This document shows positions 44,473-53,787 of a stretch of DNA of 64,000 nucleotides, one piece after another. Position 1 is the stretch's first letter, and the number at the start of each line of letters is the position of its first letter. Source of the DNA: Hyphomicrobiales bacterium (GTDB lineage: Bacteria; Pseudomonadota; Alphaproteobacteria; Parvibaculales; Parvibaculaceae). The notes beneath the pieces were generated by a model. It had not been told where the DNA came from, ran no database searches, and was given only the letters and a program-made list of their open reading frames with translations. Made by a program: the position numbers and the translations under genes. Location: NCBI GenBank assembly GCA_016124805.1, contig WGND01000003.1:1-64000 (forward strand), given 5' to 3'.

Positions 44473-45867
44473 ATGGCTCCGTTTGATGATCGCGCGACTA
44501 TGTTGAATGAGGGCCGTGACGGGCAACCTGTGCGGCGGCAGCGTATTGCCGTCATCGGCACCGGCATATCGGGGCTGTCGGCGGCCTGGCTGCTCGACAA
44601 GGCGCACGATGTGACGGTCTACGAGATGAATGACCGGTTGGGCGGGCATTCCAATACGTTGAGCGTTGACTGCGATGAGGGCCCGGTGCCAGTGGACACA
44701 GGCTTCATCGTCTATAATGAAAAAAACTATCCCAATCTGACGGCGATGTTTGAGATACTGGGCGTCAAGACCGACGCCAGTGACATGTCTTTTGCCGCCT
44801 CGCTCGATATGGGGCAGGGAAAGCGCTTTGAATATTCAGGGTCGGGGCTGCAGGGCATTTTTGCCGATCGCCGCAATATTTTCCGCCCGCGTATGTGGCG
44901 CATGATTGCCGATGTGGTGAAGCTCTATCGGCGCGCGCCGGAACTGATGGGCCTCAAGGGGCTTGATGAAATGCCGCTGGGGCAGTTTTTACGCGAGCAG
45001 GGTTATTCAGACGCGCTGCGGGACGATCATCTTCTGCCCATGTGCGCGGCTATCTGGTCGCTACCGATTGAACGGATCGAGGAATTTCCCGCCCTTGCCT
45101 TCCTCCGTTTTTTCGACAATCACGGGCTGATGCGGCTCAAGGACCGTCCGTCATGGCGCACCGTTGCAGGCGGGTCGCGCGAATATGTCAACCGGATGAT
45201 GCGGGAATTTACCGGTGATATCCGTCTGAAAGCCAAAGTGGTTGAGGTGCTGCGGGATGCGCTGGGGGCGACCGTTCGCGATGCGACGGGCCATGTTGAG
45301 AATTTTGACCAGGTGGTAATTGCCACTCACAGCAATGAAGCGCTTGATCTGCTCGGTGATCCTGATGCACGCGAAAGCGCCCTTCTTGGTGATCTGCCCT
45401 ATCAGCGCAATATCGCCTGGCTCCATTCCGATCCGAGCTTCATGCCGATTGAGAAGCGTGCCTGGTCGAGCTGGAACTATATGGGCGGCGGGGTCGGGAC
45501 CCCTGTCTGCGTGACTTACTGGATGAACCGCCTGCAGAAGCTTGATACGCAGCGCCAGCTCTTTGTCACCCTCAACCCGTCTCATGAACCGGATGCGGCG
45601 CAGGTTGTGTCACGGATCGAATATGATCATCCGATTTTCGACGGGCGCGCGATCTCGGCGCAGCGACAGCTCTGGCAGTTGCAGGGCGAGCGGAACACCT
45701 GGTTCTGCGGGGCCTATTTCGGGTCCGGCTTCCATGAGGACGGGCTGCAGGCCGGTCTGGCCGTTGCCGAGCAACTGGGCGGCCTCAGCCGTCCCTGGCA
45801 GGTCGAAGGCCAGTCTGACCGCATTCATGTTGCGACCAAAACGGCACTGGATATGGTGGCCGGATGA
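44473..45867 (+). CDS. FAD/NAD-binding amine-oxidase-like protein (COG2907)
   Basis: A 464-residue flavoprotein with the dinucleotide motif RIAVIGTGISGLSAAWLLDKAHDVTVYEMNDRLGGHSNT near residue 24. GFIVYNEKNYPNL and a C-terminal FAD segment, WFCGAYFGSGFHEDGLQAGLAVAEQL, are also present. The family is regularly encoded with DUF1365 proteins and cyclopropane-fatty-acid-synthase-like genes in RpoE/ChrR regulons and may act in fatty-acid modification. GAGG precedes the ATG. It is cotranscribed with the DUF1365 gene (ATGA overlap). No cfa-like gene follows here. Confidence 0.9.
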   Translation: MAPFDDRATMLNEGRDGQPVRRQRIAVIGTGISGLSAAWLLDKAHDVTVYEMNDRLGGHSNTLSVDCDEGPVPVDTGFIVYNEKNYPNLTAMFEILGVKTDASDMSFAASLDMGQGKRFEYSGSGLQGIFADRRNIFRPRMWRMIADVVKLYRRAPELMGLKGLDEMPLGQFLREQGYSDALRDDHLLPMCAAIWSLPIERIEEFPALAFLRFFDNHGLMRLKDRPSWRTVAGGSREYVNRMMREFTGDIRLKAKVVEVLRDALGATVRDATGHVENFDQVVIATHSNEALDLLGDPDARESALLGDLPYQRNIAWLHSDPSFMPIEKRAWSSWNYMGGGVGTPVCVTYWMNRLQKLDTQRQLFVTLNPSHEPDAAQVVSRIEYDHPIFDGRAISAQRQLWQLQGERNTWFCGAYFGSGFHEDGLQAGLAVAEQLGGLSRPWQVEGQSDRIHVATKTALDMVAG

Positions 45868-46661
45868 CGGACAATGCAAGCCTCTATTTCGGCCATGTGT
45901 TTCACCGTCGGCTTCGTCCGCGCAAACACGAGCTTGCCTATCGGGTTTTCTACATGCTGCTCGATCTTGACCGGCTTGACGAGACAGCAAGGGCGAGCAG
46001 GCTTTTCGGCTATAATCAGGCCCGCCTTTTCAGCTTCTATGACCGGGATCACGGGCCCGGCAGCGACAAGCCTCTGCGACCCTGGGTCGTGGCCCAGCTG
46101 GCGCGCGGTGGCATTGAGATCGGCAACGGCAAGATCAGTCTGCTGACTTTTCCGCGAATCCTCGGCTATGTCTTCGTACCGCTCAGCATTTACTACTGCC
46201 ATGATGAGGCCGGTGACCTTGTGGCCATTCTCTATGAGGTGAACAACACCTTCGGCGACCGGCACAGCTATCTCATTCCCGTTGCGGCCGGGGCCGGGTC
46301 GCGCATTGCGCATGGCTGCGACAAGGCGCTTTATGTTTCACCATTTGTTGAGGTTAAGGGACGTTATCATTTCAAGATGGTGCGACCTGGTGATCATCTC
46401 TCGGTGGTGATTCGCGAGAGTGACGCCGAGGGTGCCCTGATCACGGCGGCTTTCACGGGGGACGCAAAACCTTTCAACGATGCGCAACTTGCGCGCGCAT
46501 TTGTTTCCTATCCTCTGATGACGCTCAAAGTGACGGCGGCCATTCACTGGCAGGCCTTAAAGCTGTTCATCAAGGGTGTGAAAATGGTTGTCCGGCCTGC
46601 TGCGCCTGCAAGCCCCGTCAGTACCGTGCCCCTTGACCGGGCATCGTCTGTTTCTGATTGA
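45864..46661 (+). CDS. DUF1365 family protein
   Basis: A 265-residue protein. Family features are LYFGHVFHRRLRPRKHELAYRVFYMLLDLDRL at the start, LLTFPRILGYVFVPLSIYYCHD in the middle, and EVNNTFGDRHSYLIP. It is the standard partner of COG2907 flavoproteins. The biochemical role is not established; genetic context in other proteobacteria points to membrane lipid modification under photo-oxidative stress. Second gene of the RpoE-controlled operon. Confidence 0.9.
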   Translation: MTDNASLYFGHVFHRRLRPRKHELAYRVFYMLLDLDRLDETARASRLFGYNQARLFSFYDRDHGPGSDKPLRPWVVAQLARGGIEIGNGKISLLTFPRILGYVFVPLSIYYCHDEAGDLVAILYEVNNTFGDRHSYLIPVAAGAGSRIAHGCDKALYVSPFVEVKGRYHFKMVRPGDHLSVVIRESDAEGALITAAFTGDAKPFNDAQLARAFVSYPLMTLKVTAAIHWQALKLFIKGVKMVVRPAAPASPVSTVPLDRASSVSD

Positions 46662-46783
46662 GACATCGCTCCGGATAAAACCTGTAAATAGAAAATTAGC
46701 ACCCATCTGCCAAAACTAGGTCATGAGTTCCCGGTTCAAGGTTATTTTTGTCTTGGGCTTCCTCACCAAGGATGTAGGTGGAT

Positions 46784-48979
46784 ATGGAGCGTTTGGCCCC
46801 AGGGTATGACACAGAAGGTGTCGGACCGAGCCTGAATAAGGTTGTATCGTCGCCGTCGCAGAACAATGCGACCGCGAAAGAGCAGCCGCGTGGCCCTCAT
46901 TCCTATTTCCGGAAATATCTTCCCGGTGCGATGCTTCTGCGTACGAAGCTGGTGCTTGCGCTGACAGTTGTTGGCGCGATCCTGGTTGCGATCAGCGGCG
47001 CGTTTACCTTTTATGATTTTGAAAGTGATCTGGCGCAGCGCTGTCTCACGCGCGCTGAGATGGCATCCAGCATGGTGAAGCGTGCGCTTGCCGGCAAAAG
47101 CCCCCGGGATAATATGATCTCCGTTCTTGATGCGCTAACCGGGGCACCGGGTATTGACCTGATCGCGCTGGAAGATACCGAGGGGCGCGTGATCGCCGCC
47201 TCCGACCCCCAATGGCTCGACAAAAGCCTGGCTGAAAATCTCGACGGATATAAACCCGTCGACATCACGTCGCACAAGCATATGTCGCTCCTGAGTGGCA
47301 GCTTGCGCAGTCCGGCGCTTTACAGCGAGCAGATCACGGATGCGAATGACCGTTTCGTCGGACATGTCCTTGTACAGATCAATGTTGCAGACGAGGCCGC
47401 TGCCCTTCGTGCCGCGGCGTGGAACCTCATCGTGTGGATGGTGGTCGGCGTCATTGTCAGCATTTTGATTGTTTCGCTTATTCTGCACCGTGTTGTTGTT
47501 GCGCCCATTGAATCGCTCTGGCGTTTTGCAGGCAACAATGCCAAGGGGCATCGAACGAGTGAAGCAAAAGACGAAATTGCGTCCATCGCCGAGGTCCTTG
47601 CCCTCTCTTTTGAGGCAACGGCGACGCGCGAAATTCAGCTTGCCGATCTGGCACGGCATGACGGCCTGACCGGTCTGGGTAACCGGAGCTATTTCAAGTC
47701 ACGCTTGAGTCAGAGTATCCAGTATGCCGAAGCGCATGACGAGATGCTCGCCGTGATGATTCTGAATCTGCATAAGTTCAAGGCGGTCAATGACACGCTG
47801 GGCCATGACTCAGGTGACATTGTGCTGCAGCGGACAGCCGAGATCCTTCACAATTGCAGCCTGGGGAACGGCTTTGTGGCCCGTCTTGGCGGGGATGAGT
47901 TTGCGATTGTCATCAATGACGTTGCCGGGGCCGATGAAGCACTAGAAGCGGCCAATCGCCTGATCCGCGCGGTTGGTGCGCCCTTGCGCGTGGGACCCCA
48001 TGAAATCAGTCTCAACAGCTGCATGGGCGTGACCCTGTTTCCGCAGGATGGCCGCGACAAGGACATGCTGCTCAAAAATGCCGATCTGGCGCTCAGCCGG
48101 GCCAAGCATGAGGGCGCAGGGGCCTGTACGCTCTACCGCCATGAACTGCATCTGCGCTCCATTGAACGCAATACAATCGAGCGTGATTTGCGTCAGGCCA
48201 TGATCAACAAGGAGCTGGAGCTCTATTATCAGCCCAAGCTGAATATTGTCGATGGCACGGTGACGGGTGCCGAAGCGCTTATCCGCTGGCGCCATCCCGA
48301 ACGCGGCTATATCTCGCCAACCGTATTCATTCCTGTGGCAGAAAATTGTGGCCTGATTGCCGACCTGACGCGCTGGGTACTGGATGAAGCCTGCCGCCAG
48401 AACCGTGAATGGCAGATCAAGGGCCTGCCCAAGATCAGCGTGGCGGTCAATGTGTCCGCGGTTGACCTGCGCCGTCCGGACCTGACAGACGCCATCGCCA
48501 ATCTTCTCGTGCATCGCGGCTTGTCGCCGCAATATCTGGAAATTGAAGTGACCGAAAGCATGGTGATGCGTGATGTCGATGTGGTCATCGGTACGCTGCG
48601 CCGCCTGCGCGGTCTGGGCATCGGCATCAGCATTGACGATTTCGGCACGGGCTATTCATCGCTTGCCTATCTCAAGCGCTTCCCCGTGAAGCGGCTCAAG
48701 ATCGATCAGAGTTTTGTCAGTGACATTACGGACAAGCGGGGCGGACAGGTTATCCCCAAGGTGATCATTGATCTGGCGCATGCGCTGGGTGTCTATGTGG
48801 TCGCGGAGGGTGTTGAAACCGCCTATCAGCTGGATGTCCTTCGCGAACTTGGCTGCGACGAAGCGCAGGGCTTCCTTCTGGGGCGCCCGATGATGGCCAA
48901 TGAGTTCGAGATGTTTCTGCAGCATTCGCGCACCAAGCAACCCACGCTTGAGGACAAGAGCCGGGAATCAGCGGCCTGA
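46784..48979 (+). CDS. Membrane GGDEF-EAL protein (cyclic-di-GMP turnover)
   Basis: A 731-residue sensor. A short cytoplasmic N-terminus is followed by TM1 (about 50-75, LVLALTVVGAILVAISGAFTF), a periplasmic sensing loop of about 130 residues, and TM2 (about 210-233). A GGDEF domain with intact RLGGDEFAIVI and an EAL domain with AEALIRW, EVTESMV, DDFGTGYSSL and VAEGVE come next. Both active sites look intact, so it could synthesise and degrade cyclic-di-GMP. AGGTGG precedes the ATG at 46784; a GTG two codons earlier is possible. Monocistronic. Confidence 0.92.
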   Translation: MERLAPGYDTEGVGPSLNKVVSSPSQNNATAKEQPRGPHSYFRKYLPGAMLLRTKLVLALTVVGAILVAISGAFTFYDFESDLAQRCLTRAEMASSMVKRALAGKSPRDNMISVLDALTGAPGIDLIALEDTEGRVIAASDPQWLDKSLAENLDGYKPVDITSHKHMSLLSGSLRSPALYSEQITDANDRFVGHVLVQINVADEAAALRAAAWNLIVWMVVGVIVSILIVSLILHRVVVAPIESLWRFAGNNAKGHRTSEAKDEIASIAEVLALSFEATATREIQLADLARHDGLTGLGNRSYFKSRLSQSIQYAEAHDEMLAVMILNLHKFKAVNDTLGHDSGDIVLQRTAEILHNCSLGNGFVARLGGDEFAIVINDVAGADEALEAANRLIRAVGAPLRVGPHEISLNSCMGVTLFPQDGRDKDMLLKNADLALSRAKHEGAGACTLYRHELHLRSIERNTIERDLRQAMINKELELYYQPKLNIVDGTVTGAEALIRWRHPERGYISPTVFIPVAENCGLIADLTRWVLDEACRQNREWQIKGLPKISVAVNVSAVDLRRPDLTDAIANLLVHRGLSPQYLEIEVTESMVMRDVDVVIGTLRRLRGLGIGISIDDFGTGYSSLAYLKRFPVKRLKIDQSFVSDITDKRGGQVIPKVIIDLAHALGVYVVAEGVETAYQLDVLRELGCDEAQGFLLGRPMMANEFEMFLQHSRTKQPTLEDKSRESAA

Positions 48980-48987
48980 TCCCGGCT
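48959..48987 (+). terminator. Hairpin at the end of the GGDEF-EAL gene
   Basis: AGCCGGGAATCAG / CTGATCCCGGCT with a CGGC loop and one bulged base, overlapping the stop codon. No T-run follows, so it is a weak terminator candidate. Confidence 0.3.
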
Positions 48988-49122
48988 TGAGCTTGATTGA
49001 CGCAAGGGCGCGGCTGGCTTGTTCAGTGCGCTTTACCTGCTGTTGCTTCACGCTACACTCCCTGCCAGACAAGAGAGACCTGCCGGACATTGTTCAAGCA
49101 GGTCCATGCAGGGAGTTTGAGA

Positions 49123-50316
49123 ATGGATCTGGCTTACGGTCCCGAATATGAGGCGTTTCGCGAAGAGGTGCGCGGCTTCATATCCACGCATGGCGACAAG
49201 GCCCCCCAGCGTTTTGGTGTGGCGCGGCCCAGCGACGAGCTGATCGCCTGGCAGAAACTGCTGATTGAGCACGGGCTGACCGCGCGGACCATCCCCAAGC
49301 AATATGGCGGCTATGGCGCCGAGCCCGACATTCTGAAATCCCGCATCATTGCCGAAGAGTTCACGAAAGCCGGGCTGCCATCGGGTATCGCCAATCAGGG
49401 TATTTCGATGTTTGTTCCGACGCTTCTGGAACTTGGTACCGAAGCCCAGAAGCAGGAATGGATTTCGCGCACGCTGCATGGCGAGGTGATCTGGTGTCAG
49501 GGCTATTCGGAGCCCGGCTCCGGCTCCGATCTGGCATCTTTGCAGACCAAGGCCACCGAGGATGGTGATGACTTCATCATCAACGGCCAGAAGATATGGA
49601 CATCGACGGCGGCAAGCGCCGACTGGATTTTCTGTCTGGTGCGGACCGAACCCGACAAGCCCAAGCATGCGGGCATCTCCTATCTGATCTTTTCGATGAA
49701 GACACCGGGCATTGAAGTGCGCCCGCTCAAGACCATGACCGGCCATGCCGAATTCAATGAGGTCTTCTTCACCGATGTGCGCGTGCCAAAGTCGCAGATC
49801 GTGGCGGGGCGCGGGCAGGGCTGGTTTGTGGCCAATGCAACCCTCAAGCATGAACGCGGCATGCTGGGCGATCCCAATCAGGCCGGCACCCGCCTGAAAC
49901 AGATCATTGATCTCATGCATGAGGAAATGCTCGACGGGGAGCGGCTGATCGACAATCCGCTGTTTCGTGATCGCCTGACGCAATTGCAGAGCCGGGTGCT
50001 GGCCATGCAGTTTCACGGGCTTCGGCTGCTCACCGCCTCCCTCAAGGGCGAGGATCCGGGTATTGCACGGTTGATCGTCAAGCTGCAGGGCTGCGAGATC
50101 AATCATCAGCTCGCCGCGCTTGCCATTGATGCGCTGGGTGAAATCGGGGTGCTTTATGGCGACAGTCCGCATTTGCGGGCGCATGGCAGCTGGCAGCATC
50201 GTTACATGTTCGACCTTGGGCTGATCATTGGCGGCGGCACGGCCCAGATTCAGAAAAACATCATTGCCGAACGTGGCCTTGGCATGCCGCGCGAGCCCAA
50301 AGTGGCCAAGGCCTAG
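49123..50316 (+). CDS. Acyl-CoA dehydrogenase, subunit 1
   Basis: A 397-residue flavin acyl-CoA dehydrogenase. Family signatures are WCQGYSEPGSGSDLASLQTKA (FAD/substrate region), NGQKIWTSTAA, and the C-terminal IIGGGTAQIQKNIIAERGLG. At the place where medium-chain enzymes have the catalytic Glu (YEGT), this one has Gly (GGGT), as in the large chains of heteromeric dehydrogenases such as PimC or the mycobacterial FadE pairs. It is paired with the next gene (9 bp gap). Start chosen for GGGAG upstream. Confidence 0.9.
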   Translation: MDLAYGPEYEAFREEVRGFISTHGDKAPQRFGVARPSDELIAWQKLLIEHGLTARTIPKQYGGYGAEPDILKSRIIAEEFTKAGLPSGIANQGISMFVPTLLELGTEAQKQEWISRTLHGEVIWCQGYSEPGSGSDLASLQTKATEDGDDFIINGQKIWTSTAASADWIFCLVRTEPDKPKHAGISYLIFSMKTPGIEVRPLKTMTGHAEFNEVFFTDVRVPKSQIVAGRGQGWFVANATLKHERGMLGDPNQAGTRLKQIIDLMHEEMLDGERLIDNPLFRDRLTQLQSRVLAMQFHGLRLLTASLKGEDPGIARLIVKLQGCEINHQLAALAIDALGEIGVLYGDSPHLRAHGSWQHRYMFDLGLIIGGGTAQIQKNIIAERGLGMPREPKVAKA

Positions 50317-50325
50317 GAGAGCGAC

Positions 50326-51420
50326 ATGGAATTCGGACTTTCAGAAGACCAGCGGATGCTGCAGGACAGCTTGGGAAAGCTGCTGGAGAAATGCGCGCCG
50401 CTCGATCATGTGCGCGAGATTGCCGATCAGTCGAAGGCCTATTCGGCAACCGTCTGGCAGGCGCTTGGCGAGCTCGGGGTGGCGGGCATTCTGGTGCCTG
50501 AAGAACATGGCGGCATGGGCCAGACATTGCTTGATGCTGCGCTCATTGCCGAAGCCCTGGGCCATCATGTTGCGCCGAGCCCCTTTGTGGCCAGCTGTGT
50601 CATGGCGCCGATCGCGCTGGTGGAGGCGGGCTCACCATCCCAGCAGGCAAAATATCTGCCTCCTCTGGCGGCTGGTGAAATCATCGCAGGCGTTGCCCTC
50701 TCGGAGGCTGCCAGCGGGGTGCGGGACAAGGCAGGCGTGACAGCCAGCAATGGGCGCCTCAACGGCAAGGCGCTTTTTGTCATTGACTATGGTGACGCGG
50801 ATATTTTCATCATTGGCGACACAGGCGGTGGCCTGCATCTTGTGGCAGGTGATGCGCCCGGGCTTACAAAGATTGCGCTGACCAGCATTGACGCGACGCG
50901 CTCGCTGGGGGAGTTGCAGTTTGAAAATGTCGAGGCCGAGACGCTGACCGGTGGGGACGCCGCCAAGGCGCGTCGGCGGATGATTGATGCCGCCCGCATC
51001 ATGCTGGCAGCCGACACGCTGGGCGCCGGTTCCCGCATGATTGCCAAGGCGGTGGATTATGCCGGGGAGCGCAAGCAGTTTGGCCGGGTCATTGGCTCTT
51101 TTCAGGCGGTCAAACATATGTGCGCGGAAATGGCCTCGGAACTGGAGCCCTGCCGCTCGCTCATCTGGTATGCCGCCCATAGCCATGATGCCATGCCGGA
51201 AGAAACCAGCCTGATGGCGGCCCATGCCAAATCCCTGACCACGGATGTCGGGCGCTTCGTGGCCCGGACGGCGACGGAAGTACATGGCGGTATGGGCTTT
51301 ACCGATCTTCTGGGGCTTCATTTCTGGTTCAAGCGGATTGGCCTCAACCGGCAATTGCTGGGCTCGCCCGAGCGGCTTCGGCAGGAGGCCGCACAGATGC
51401 AGGGCTGGGTCGCGGCGTAA
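50326..51420 (+). CDS. Acyl-CoA dehydrogenase, subunit 2
   Basis: A 364-residue partner dehydrogenase, more diverged. The N-terminal helix domain starts MEFGLSEDQRMLQDSLGKLLEKC. VAGILVPEEHGGMGQTLLDAALIAEALG and DYAGERKQFGRVIGSFQAVKHMCAEMA follow. The C-terminal TATEVHGGMGFTDLLGLHFWFKR keeps the family fold. The central FAD loop is degenerate compared with subunit 1. The pair probably forms an alpha2-beta2 enzyme for a bulky or dicarboxylic acyl-CoA (inference from PimCD/FadE precedents). Confidence 0.88.
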   Translation: MEFGLSEDQRMLQDSLGKLLEKCAPLDHVREIADQSKAYSATVWQALGELGVAGILVPEEHGGMGQTLLDAALIAEALGHHVAPSPFVASCVMAPIALVEAGSPSQQAKYLPPLAAGEIIAGVALSEAASGVRDKAGVTASNGRLNGKALFVIDYGDADIFIIGDTGGGLHLVAGDAPGLTKIALTSIDATRSLGELQFENVEAETLTGGDAAKARRRMIDAARIMLAADTLGAGSRMIAKAVDYAGERKQFGRVIGSFQAVKHMCAEMASELEPCRSLIWYAAHSHDAMPEETSLMAAHAKSLTTDVGRFVARTATEVHGGMGFTDLLGLHFWFKRIGLNRQLLGSPERLRQEAAQMQGWVAA

Positions 51421-51527
51421 GGAGCCAGGCGGGACCGGGCGGCCGCCCGGGTTGCCTGATTCACATTGCTTTTTGGCTTTCTCGCGCTTCATATGTGGGC
51501 GTTTGCTCCCTCAAGGACACGAGAACC

Positions 51528-51806
51528 ATGGTGACGCTCTATATCGGCTATATGGCTGCCATTCTGACGACTTTTGCCTTCCTTCCACAGGCCATCAAGA
51601 CCATTCAGACGCGTGACACATCGGGTCTGTCAGGTCTCATGTATGCCTGCTTTACGGTCGGTCTTGCCCTGTGGTTTTCCTATGGTCTGCTGATCGGGGA
51701 TATTGCGCTGATTTGCGCCAATGGCCTGACGCTTCTTTTGGCGCTGCCTGTCCTGCTGATCACCGTCCAGAATAATCTGCGGCGCCGCCGCAGTCCGGTC
51801 GATTAG
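51528..51806 (+). CDS. SemiSWEET sugar transporter
   Basis: A 92-residue three-helix membrane protein of the SemiSWEET (MtN3/PQ-loop) family, which works as a homodimeric sugar carrier. The PQ-loop motif is FLPQAIKTIQTRDTSGLSGLMY, with the dimer-facing Pro-Gln pair. The third helix is CANGLTLLLALPVLLITVQNN. AAGGA lies 10 nt upstream of the ATG. The gene stands alone between terminus-free neighbours. The sugar is unknown. Confidence 0.9.
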   Translation: MVTLYIGYMAAILTTFAFLPQAIKTIQTRDTSGLSGLMYACFTVGLALWFSYGLLIGDIALICANGLTLLLALPVLLITVQNNLRRRRSPVD

Positions 51807-51877
51807 CTGCATTCCTGCTTGCACCCGCGCGGCGCGCCTGATTGCATGTCCTCAAAACAATAAGATTGGAGAGAGAC

Positions 51878-52972
51878 ATGCGCGCTGCAATATTCCGGAA
51901 GGGCGATCTGGTTGTTGATCAGGTCAGCGACCCGAGGCCTGCCGAGGGGCAGGTGATCGTCAAGACTTTGGCCTGTGGCATTTGCGGATCGGATTTACAT
52001 GCCTTCCATCATGCCGGTCACATGGCGGATGCCATGAAGCGGACCGGCGCGCGCGAGGTCATGGATCCCGGTCGCGACATTATTTTCGGACATGAGTTTT
52101 CTGCCGAGATTGTCGAGCATGGCGCCGGGACGGCGGGCACGCTGAAAGTGGGCACACGTGTCTGCTCGGTGCCGATGTCGATCACACTGCAGGGCGAACA
52201 GGCCAATATTCAATCAGTTGGCTATTCCAATGAAGTGCCGGGCGGATTTGCTGAATATATGGCGCTGAATGAAATGCTGCTGCTCGAAATTCCAAATGGC
52301 TTGTCGAGTGAACATGCGGCCCTGACCGAACCCATGGCCGTTGGCTGGCATGCCGTGGAAAAGGCCCATATGACGCCTGAGGATGTGAGCCTCGTGATCG
52401 GTTGCGGGCCTGTGGGCCTTGCCGTCATTGCCGGCCTCAAGATCAAGGGGGCAAGCCCCATCATTGCGGCCGATTTCAGTCCGGCCCGGCGCGCCCTTGC
52501 CAAGGCGATGGGAGCCGATGTGGTGATTGATCCGGCCAAGGTGTCGCCCTATGCGAGCTGGCAGGAGATGGCGCTGCCTGAGGGATTTGATCCCTATAAT
52601 ATCGCCACGCTTTTGGGCATGGGCCCGATGCCGCGTCCGGGTGTGATCTTTGAATGTGTGGGCGTGCCCGGCATCATCCAGCAGATCGCTGAAGGGGCGA
52701 TGAAGGGGACGCGGGTTGTCGTTGTCGGCGTGTGCATGGAGCGTGACAGCTTTGAACCGCTTTTTGCCATTACGCGCGAACTGAACCTGCAATTCGTCTT
52801 TGCCTATACGCCTGAAGAATTCGCGCTGACCCTGCATCATCTGGCCGAGGGCAAGATTGATGTGGCGCCGCTTATTACCGGGCGCGTGGGACTGGATGAT
52901 GTGAAGTCGTCATTTGCAGCGCTTGCCAATCCGGAAGCCCACGCCAAGATTCTTGTCGAACCCTGGCGCTAG
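51878..52972 (+). CDS. Zinc-binding medium-chain alcohol dehydrogenase
   Basis: A 364-residue MDR-superfamily dehydrogenase. The catalytic zinc residues are in ACGICGSDLHAFHH and IFGHEFSAEI, and the NAD(P) Rossmann motif is VIGCGPVGLAVIAGLKIKG. The four-Cys structural zinc lobe is absent: GTRVCSVPMSITL lacks the Cys cluster. GGAGAGAG precedes the ATG. Its position beside acyl-CoA dehydrogenases and a GST suggests catabolism of an alcohol or secondary alcohol (inference). Confidence 0.9.
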   Translation: MRAAIFRKGDLVVDQVSDPRPAEGQVIVKTLACGICGSDLHAFHHAGHMADAMKRTGAREVMDPGRDIIFGHEFSAEIVEHGAGTAGTLKVGTRVCSVPMSITLQGEQANIQSVGYSNEVPGGFAEYMALNEMLLLEIPNGLSSEHAALTEPMAVGWHAVEKAHMTPEDVSLVIGCGPVGLAVIAGLKIKGASPIIAADFSPARRALAKAMGADVVIDPAKVSPYASWQEMALPEGFDPYNIATLLGMGPMPRPGVIFECVGVPGIIQQIAEGAMKGTRVVVVGVCMERDSFEPLFAITRELNLQFVFAYTPEEFALTLHHLAEGKIDVAPLITGRVGLDDVKSSFAALANPEAHAKILVEPWR

Positions 52973-52987
52973 GCTGTGACCGCTTTC

Positions 52988-53584
52988 TCAGGCAGCGGTT
53001 TCGACAAATGAAGGACGTGCACTGATCTCGTCATAGCGGGCGGCAAGTTTGGGCCGCCCGTTGCGCCACGCCATGTCAGGATGGCGCAGGTCGAGATAGG
53101 CGAGTGCGCAGGTCACCGCGATGCTGCCAATATCGAGCGGGCTTTCGAGCGTGGCCTCTTCCTTTTCAAGCAGATCAAGTGTGCGGGTGATCGCGCGCTG
53201 CCAGCGTCCGAGCCAGACAGGGGACTGTTGCTCGACGGGACGGTTCTTTTCAAAGACACTCGACACGGCGGCATCGCAGATGCCATCGCCCATCGCCTCA
53301 AGCCGTTTGGCCCGGAACCGCTCATGATGCGCATCCGGTATAAGCGAGGGGCCTTCCAGCGTGATGTTGAGATAGTCACAGATCACGGGGCTGTCAAAAA
53401 TGAAGCTGCCATCCGACAGGATGAGGGCGGGAATTTTGCCCAGCGGATTGGCCTTGATCAGATCATCCGGATCCTGAAGGGCATTGGCGAGTTCTTCCTT
53501 GACCAGAGCAGTTGCGCCTTTCTCACGGATCAGCACCCGGCATTTGCGGGCAAAAGGCGAGGCAGGGGAAATGAACAGTTTCAT
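52988..53584 (-). CDS. Glutathione S-transferase
   Basis: A 198-residue soluble GST. The N-terminal thioredoxin-like domain starts MKLFISPASPFARKCRVLIREKG with the candidate active Ser in SPFARK. NPLGKIPALILSDGSFIFDSPVICDYLN carries the cis-Pro and glutathione gamma-glutamyl site. The C-terminal helical domain contains LDIGSIAVTCALAYLDLRHPD with the conserved Asp. It is convergent with the MDR gene (15 bp apart). Role probably detoxification. Confidence 0.92.
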   Translation of the reverse strand: MKLFISPASPFARKCRVLIREKGATALVKEELANALQDPDDLIKANPLGKIPALILSDGSFIFDSPVICDYLNITLEGPSLIPDAHHERFRAKRLEAMGDGICDAAVSSVFEKNRPVEQQSPVWLGRWQRAITRTLDLLEKEEATLESPLDIGSIAVTCALAYLDLRHPDMAWRNGRPKLAARYDEISARPSFVETAA

Positions 53585-53787
53585 GACAGGCTCCGGTCGG
53601 ATTTCAGCATTTATGTCGTTGCAGACTAGCGCAGTGCGCTACGCGCGCTAAGGCGCATATGGGCATGGCGTGGCTTATTTTGATGGGGGGATGAGAAAAA
53701 AATGGTCTAAACTGCGTTCGGGATTTCATCCGGGCGATTTTTGCACCCCCATGCAATGAAGAAGAACCCGTGCAGAAGGAATATGTC

